From NCBI GenBank assembly GCA_030621255.1, contig JAUXHZ010000032.1, positions 1-8,490 on the forward strand: a stretch of 8,490 bases of DNA. Direction: 5' to 3'. The notes under the pieces are model-generated. The model saw only the letters and a list, made by a program, of their open reading frames with translations. It searched no databases and had not been told where the DNA came from. Of this stretch, positions 6,126-8,490 are shown piece after piece. Both the position numbers and the translations under genes were made by a program. The DNA is from Candidatus Latescibacterota bacterium. GTDB lineage: Bacteria; Krumholzibacteriota; Krumholzibacteriia; Krumholzibacteriales; WJIX01. Every line of letters begins with the position of its first letter. Position 1 is the stretch's first letter.

Positions 6126-7181
6126 ATGAAACTTAGTGATTTTGATTACGATTTACCAAAAGAACTTATTGCCCAGTATCCCTCAGGATACCGGGACGAC
6201 AGCCGGTTGATTGTATTCCGCCGTGAGCGGGGCGGCATTAGTGAAACACGCTTCGCTAATATTATCAGGTATATGCAGTCCGGCGATCTAGTTGTAATCA
6301 ATAATTCTAAAGTGATCCCCGCACGTATATTCGGCAAAAAAGCAACAGGAGCCCGTATTGAAATATTTTTAATCAGACAGGCCGAGAACGGGAATTGGAT
6401 AGCCTTGCTGAAGCCCTCGAAACGTGTGAGGGAGGGTGATGAGATTCTTGTGGGGCAAGAAGGGGATTCAATTGTGCTTGTCCGGGAGATTGAAAATGGG
6501 GAATGGGAAGTAAAACTGTCGGTTACGGTTCCCGAATGGGATTTTATTGAGTCGTATGGGGAAATGCCACTTCCTCCTTATATAAAAAGAGAGAGCGGAA
6601 AGATTGACATAGGGCGATATCAGACTGTTTATGCCTCGAATAAAGGTTCTGTAGCAGCACCGACCGCGGGGCTTCATTTTACAGAAGAAATTATGCGCAA
6701 GATTCAATGGAAGGGTTGTACGGTTTTGTCCTTGACTCTTCATATAGGGCCGGGTACTTTCCGTCCTTTGAGAAATGAGATTGTTGAAGATAATAAATTG
6801 TCACCCGAGTATATTAGAATAAAAAAGAAAGTCTGGGATGAAATAAAATTGGCGAAAAAGGATAATCGCAGGGTGATCGCGGTTGGTACAACCACTACGA
6901 GAATGCTGGAATCGCTTGCTTCCGGTGCGATTGATGACAGGCGGGAAGATGAAATAGATGGGGAGACCTGGATATCCGGCAACACGAGGTTGTTTATCTA
7001 CCCCGGATATAAGTTCAAGGTAGTGGATGCTCTTGTTACAAATCTGCATTTACCACGTTCGAGCCTCTTTCTTCTTGTTTCAGCGTTCGCCGGCAGGGAA
7101 AATATGCTTCATGCTTACGAGTGGGCCGCGAATAGGGGGGTTCGTTTCTACAGTTATGGTGATGCTATGTTTATACAATAA
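6126..7181 (+). CDS. queA: S-adenosylmethionine:tRNA ribosyltransferase-isomerase QueA
   Basis: QueA transfers and isomerises the ribosyl part of SAM onto preQ1 already in tRNA, giving epoxyqueuosine at wobble position 34 of tRNAs with GUN anticodons. The 351-residue product matches family length (E. coli 356). Conserved stretches run through the protein: SDFDYDLPKELIAQYP at the N-terminus, SGDLVVINNSKVIPARIFG, MPLPPYIKR, SVAAPTAGLHFT (175-186), LTLHIGPGTFRPL, GTTTTRMLESLA (254 onward), LFIYPGY, VTNLHLPRSS and the C-terminal YGDAMFI. The usual NDTRV motif reads NNSKV here, a mild variation. The start is ATG at 6126 and gives the family N-terminus exactly, though the upstream site is weak (AGAAGA at 6113-6118). 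The stop codon shares bases with the ribosome binding site of tgt, so the two queuosine genes are tightly linked. Confidence 0.97.
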   Translation: MKLSDFDYDLPKELIAQYPSGYRDDSRLIVFRRERGGISETRFANIIRYMQSGDLVVINNSKVIPARIFGKKATGARIEIFLIRQAENGNWIALLKPSKRVREGDEILVGQEGDSIVLVREIENGEWEVKLSVTVPEWDFIESYGEMPLPPYIKRESGKIDIGRYQTVYASNKGSVAAPTAGLHFTEEIMRKIQWKGCTVLSLTLHIGPGTFRPLRNEIVEDNKLSPEYIRIKKKVWDEIKLAKKDNRRVIAVGTTTTRMLESLASGAIDDRREDEIDGETWISGNTRLFIYPGYKFKVVDALVTNLHLPRSSLFLLVSAFAGRENMLHAYEWAANRGVRFYSYGDAMFIQ

Positions 7182-7195
7182 GGAGAGATTTACAA

Positions 7196-8320
7196 TTGCC
7201 CTTTAGTTTTGAATTGTTTGATGTGGACCATGGAGCAAGGCGGGGTCATCTGGAGACAGACCATGGAGGAATAGATACGCCGGTATTTATGCCGGTTGGC
7301 ACTCTTGGCACTGTTAAATGCCTTTCTTCAGAAGATTTGCGTGAGATTGGCGCCGATATAATATTGGCCAATACGTATCATCTTCATTTGAGGCCGGGTG
7401 AGGATATAGTTGCCGCCGGTGGAGGTATCCAGCAATTTATGTCCTGGCACAAGCCTGTTTTAACGGATAGTGGGGGATATCAGGTTTTCAGCCTTGCTGA
7501 CTTGAACCGTGTTAGTGATGAAGGGGTGGAATTTCAATCTCATATCGATGGTTCAAAACATTTGTTTTCGCCCGAGAGAGTTGTGGATATACAACTGGAT
7601 ATCGGAGCGGATATTATGATGGTACTCGACCAGTGTGTTGAATATCCGTGCAGCAGGGGAAGGGCCCGCGATGCTCTTGAGCGAACTACACTCTGGGCGC
7701 GAAGAAGCAAAGAACATCTCATTCGTAGAGCTGAGCCCAATCCCTATCAACAGGTCCTCTTCGGAATTGTTCAGGGGTCTGTTTTTCACGATCTGAGGAA
7801 AAGATCGGTAGAAGAAATTACAGCCCTTGATTTTCCGGGCTATGCCATTGGAGGGCTTTCAGTTGGAGAGTCGAAGGATGAGCTGCTTGATATGACGGAA
7901 CTTGTTACTGAAATCCTGCCTGTTGAAAAACCAAGGTACCTTATGGGAGTGGGGTTTCCGGAGGATCTTGTAGAGGGGGTCGCCCGTGGAGTAGATATGT
8001 TTGATTGTGTGATGCCGACACGTAACGCGAGGAATGGAACGGTTTTTACATCACAGGGCAAAGTTGTACTTAAAAATACCGTGAATAAAACTGATTTCGG
8101 GCCAATAGACCCTGCGTGCGGGTGTGATGTGTGTAAAAATTATTCACGCAGCTATCTAAGGCATCTCTTTATGGCGGGCGAATTGCTTGGGCCGCGTCTT
8201 GCCACATATCATAATCTCTATTTTTACTTGCATTTACTTGCCGAAATAAGGCAGTCTATTAGAGAGGGTTCTTTTCTCCTTTGGAGGAAAGAATTTTATA
8301 ATAAAAGAGATAAGCAGTAG
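7196..8320 (+). CDS. tgt: queuine/preQ1 tRNA-guanine transglycosylase Tgt
   Basis: Tgt swaps guanine 34 of tRNA-Asp, -Asn, -His and -Tyr for preQ1, the step before QueA. The 374-residue product equals the family norm. The general acid/base Asp91 lies in LTDSGGYQVFSL and the nucleophile Asp270 in MFDCVMPTRNARNG. The zinc site is complete: Cys308, Cys310, Cys313 in CGCDVC and His339 in TYHN. GIVQGS and YAIGGLSVGE form the substrate pocket region; the more usual GIVQGG has Ser in the last position. Being bacterial and next to queA, it is expected to use preQ1 rather than queuine. The start is TTG at 7196, with AGGAGAG at 7181-7187, 8 nt upstream and overlapping the queA stop. No preQ1 synthesis genes or preQ1 riboswitch are seen in the window, so the precursor genes must lie elsewhere or preQ1 is imported. 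Confidence 0.97.
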   Translation: MPFSFELFDVDHGARRGHLETDHGGIDTPVFMPVGTLGTVKCLSSEDLREIGADIILANTYHLHLRPGEDIVAAGGGIQQFMSWHKPVLTDSGGYQVFSLADLNRVSDEGVEFQSHIDGSKHLFSPERVVDIQLDIGADIMMVLDQCVEYPCSRGRARDALERTTLWARRSKEHLIRRAEPNPYQQVLFGIVQGSVFHDLRKRSVEEITALDFPGYAIGGLSVGESKDELLDMTELVTEILPVEKPRYLMGVGFPEDLVEGVARGVDMFDCVMPTRNARNGTVFTSQGKVVLKNTVNKTDFGPIDPACGCDVCKNYSRSYLRHLFMAGELLGPRLATYHNLYFYLHLLAEIRQSIREGSFLLWRKEFYNKRDKQ

Positions 8321-8332
8321 ACAAATCTTAAA

Positions 8333-8340
8333 GAGGGAGG
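8333..8340 (+). promoter_or_regulatory. strong ribosome binding site before yajC
   Basis: GAGGGAGG at 8333-8340 precedes two consecutive in-frame ATG codons at 8342 and 8345. From GGAGG (8336-8340) the spacing is 1 nt to the first and 4 nt to the second, so the second is slightly favoured. The difference is one residue. Confidence 0.6.
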
Positions 8341-8344
8341 AATG

Positions 8345-8490
8345 ATGTCTTATTTGATGTTCGCGTTTAGTAATCCTTCGGGAGGAGCTAATGGTGGCGG
8401 ATCGTTATTAATGAATCTTTTACCGATAGTAGCGATTTTTATAATCTTTTACTTTATACTTATAAGGCCGCAGCAGAAAAAACAGAAAGA
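8345..8490 (+). CDS. yajC: YajC, Sec translocon accessory membrane protein (5' part, cut by the window end)
   Basis: The 48 complete codons visible encode a Gly/Asn/Ser-rich N-terminus (9-20), one membrane helix at about 21-40 ending in IIFYFILIRPQQKKQK, and the beginning of the basic cytoplasmic part. The FYFxLIRPQQK signature right after the helix is diagnostic of YajC, which associates with SecDF-YidC at the SecYEG channel. YajC proteins are usually about 85-120 residues, so roughly half or less is present. It lies 24 nt after tgt, matching the common tgt-yajC-secD-secF order; secD is expected just beyond the window (inference). An alternative start is the ATG at 8342, one codon earlier. 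Confidence 0.92.
   Translation, partial: MSYLMFAFSNPSGGANGGGSLLMNLLPIVAIFIIFYFILIRPQQKKQK

Noticed and set aside
7181..7195. preQ1 riboswitch near the queuosine genes
   Set aside because: The queA-tgt gap is only 14 nt and the ruvB-queA gap 26 nt, too short for a preQ1 aptamer plus expression platform, and no aptamer-like fold is seen.

Overview
This window is a compact bacterial housekeeping segment. Nine genes all lie on the + strand with short gaps or a small overlap, most have clear purine-rich ribosome binding sites, and there is no mobile element, CRISPR array, rRNA or tRNA. Base composition looks moderate and even. Six of the nine preferred starts are TTG or GTG. The taxon cannot be named from the sequence alone. 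Gene order mixes two widespread bacterial blocks, yebC-ruvC-ruvA-ruvB and queA-tgt-yajC. Together with the EF-G-2-like GTPase and the heavy TTG use, this would fit a Gram-negative or candidate-phylum bacterium, but that is a weak inference.

Layout: 1-150 is a leader with a candidate sigma70-type promoter. 151-891 encodes a YIP1-family multi-pass membrane protein. 892-1005 is an intergenic stretch with an imperfect hairpin. 1006-3096 encodes an EF-G paralog with altered switch residues. 3118-3873 is a YebC/TACO1-family gene. 3951-6099 is ruvC-ruvA-ruvB, the complete Holliday-junction resolvasome. 6126-7181 is queA and 7196-8320 is tgt, two steps of queuosine tRNA modification. 8345 to the window end is the 5' part of yajC, the small Sec-accessory membrane protein.

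From 1006 onward the genes are probably co-transcribed. Gaps are 5-77 nt, ruvC and ruvA overlap, and no convincing terminator separates them; the yebC-ruvC gap may hold an internal promoter. Functionally the segment joins translation factors (EF-G paralog, YebC), recombination repair (RuvABC), tRNA wobble-base modification (QueA, Tgt) and the start of a protein-export block (YajC, usually followed by secD/secF).

I found no wholly new system. The points most worth a second look are the EF-G paralog, which lacks the catalytic His of its GTPase centre but keeps an intact domain IV tip; its pairing with yebC; the dominance of TTG starts; and a G8 tract in the 5' coding region of the YIP1-family gene.
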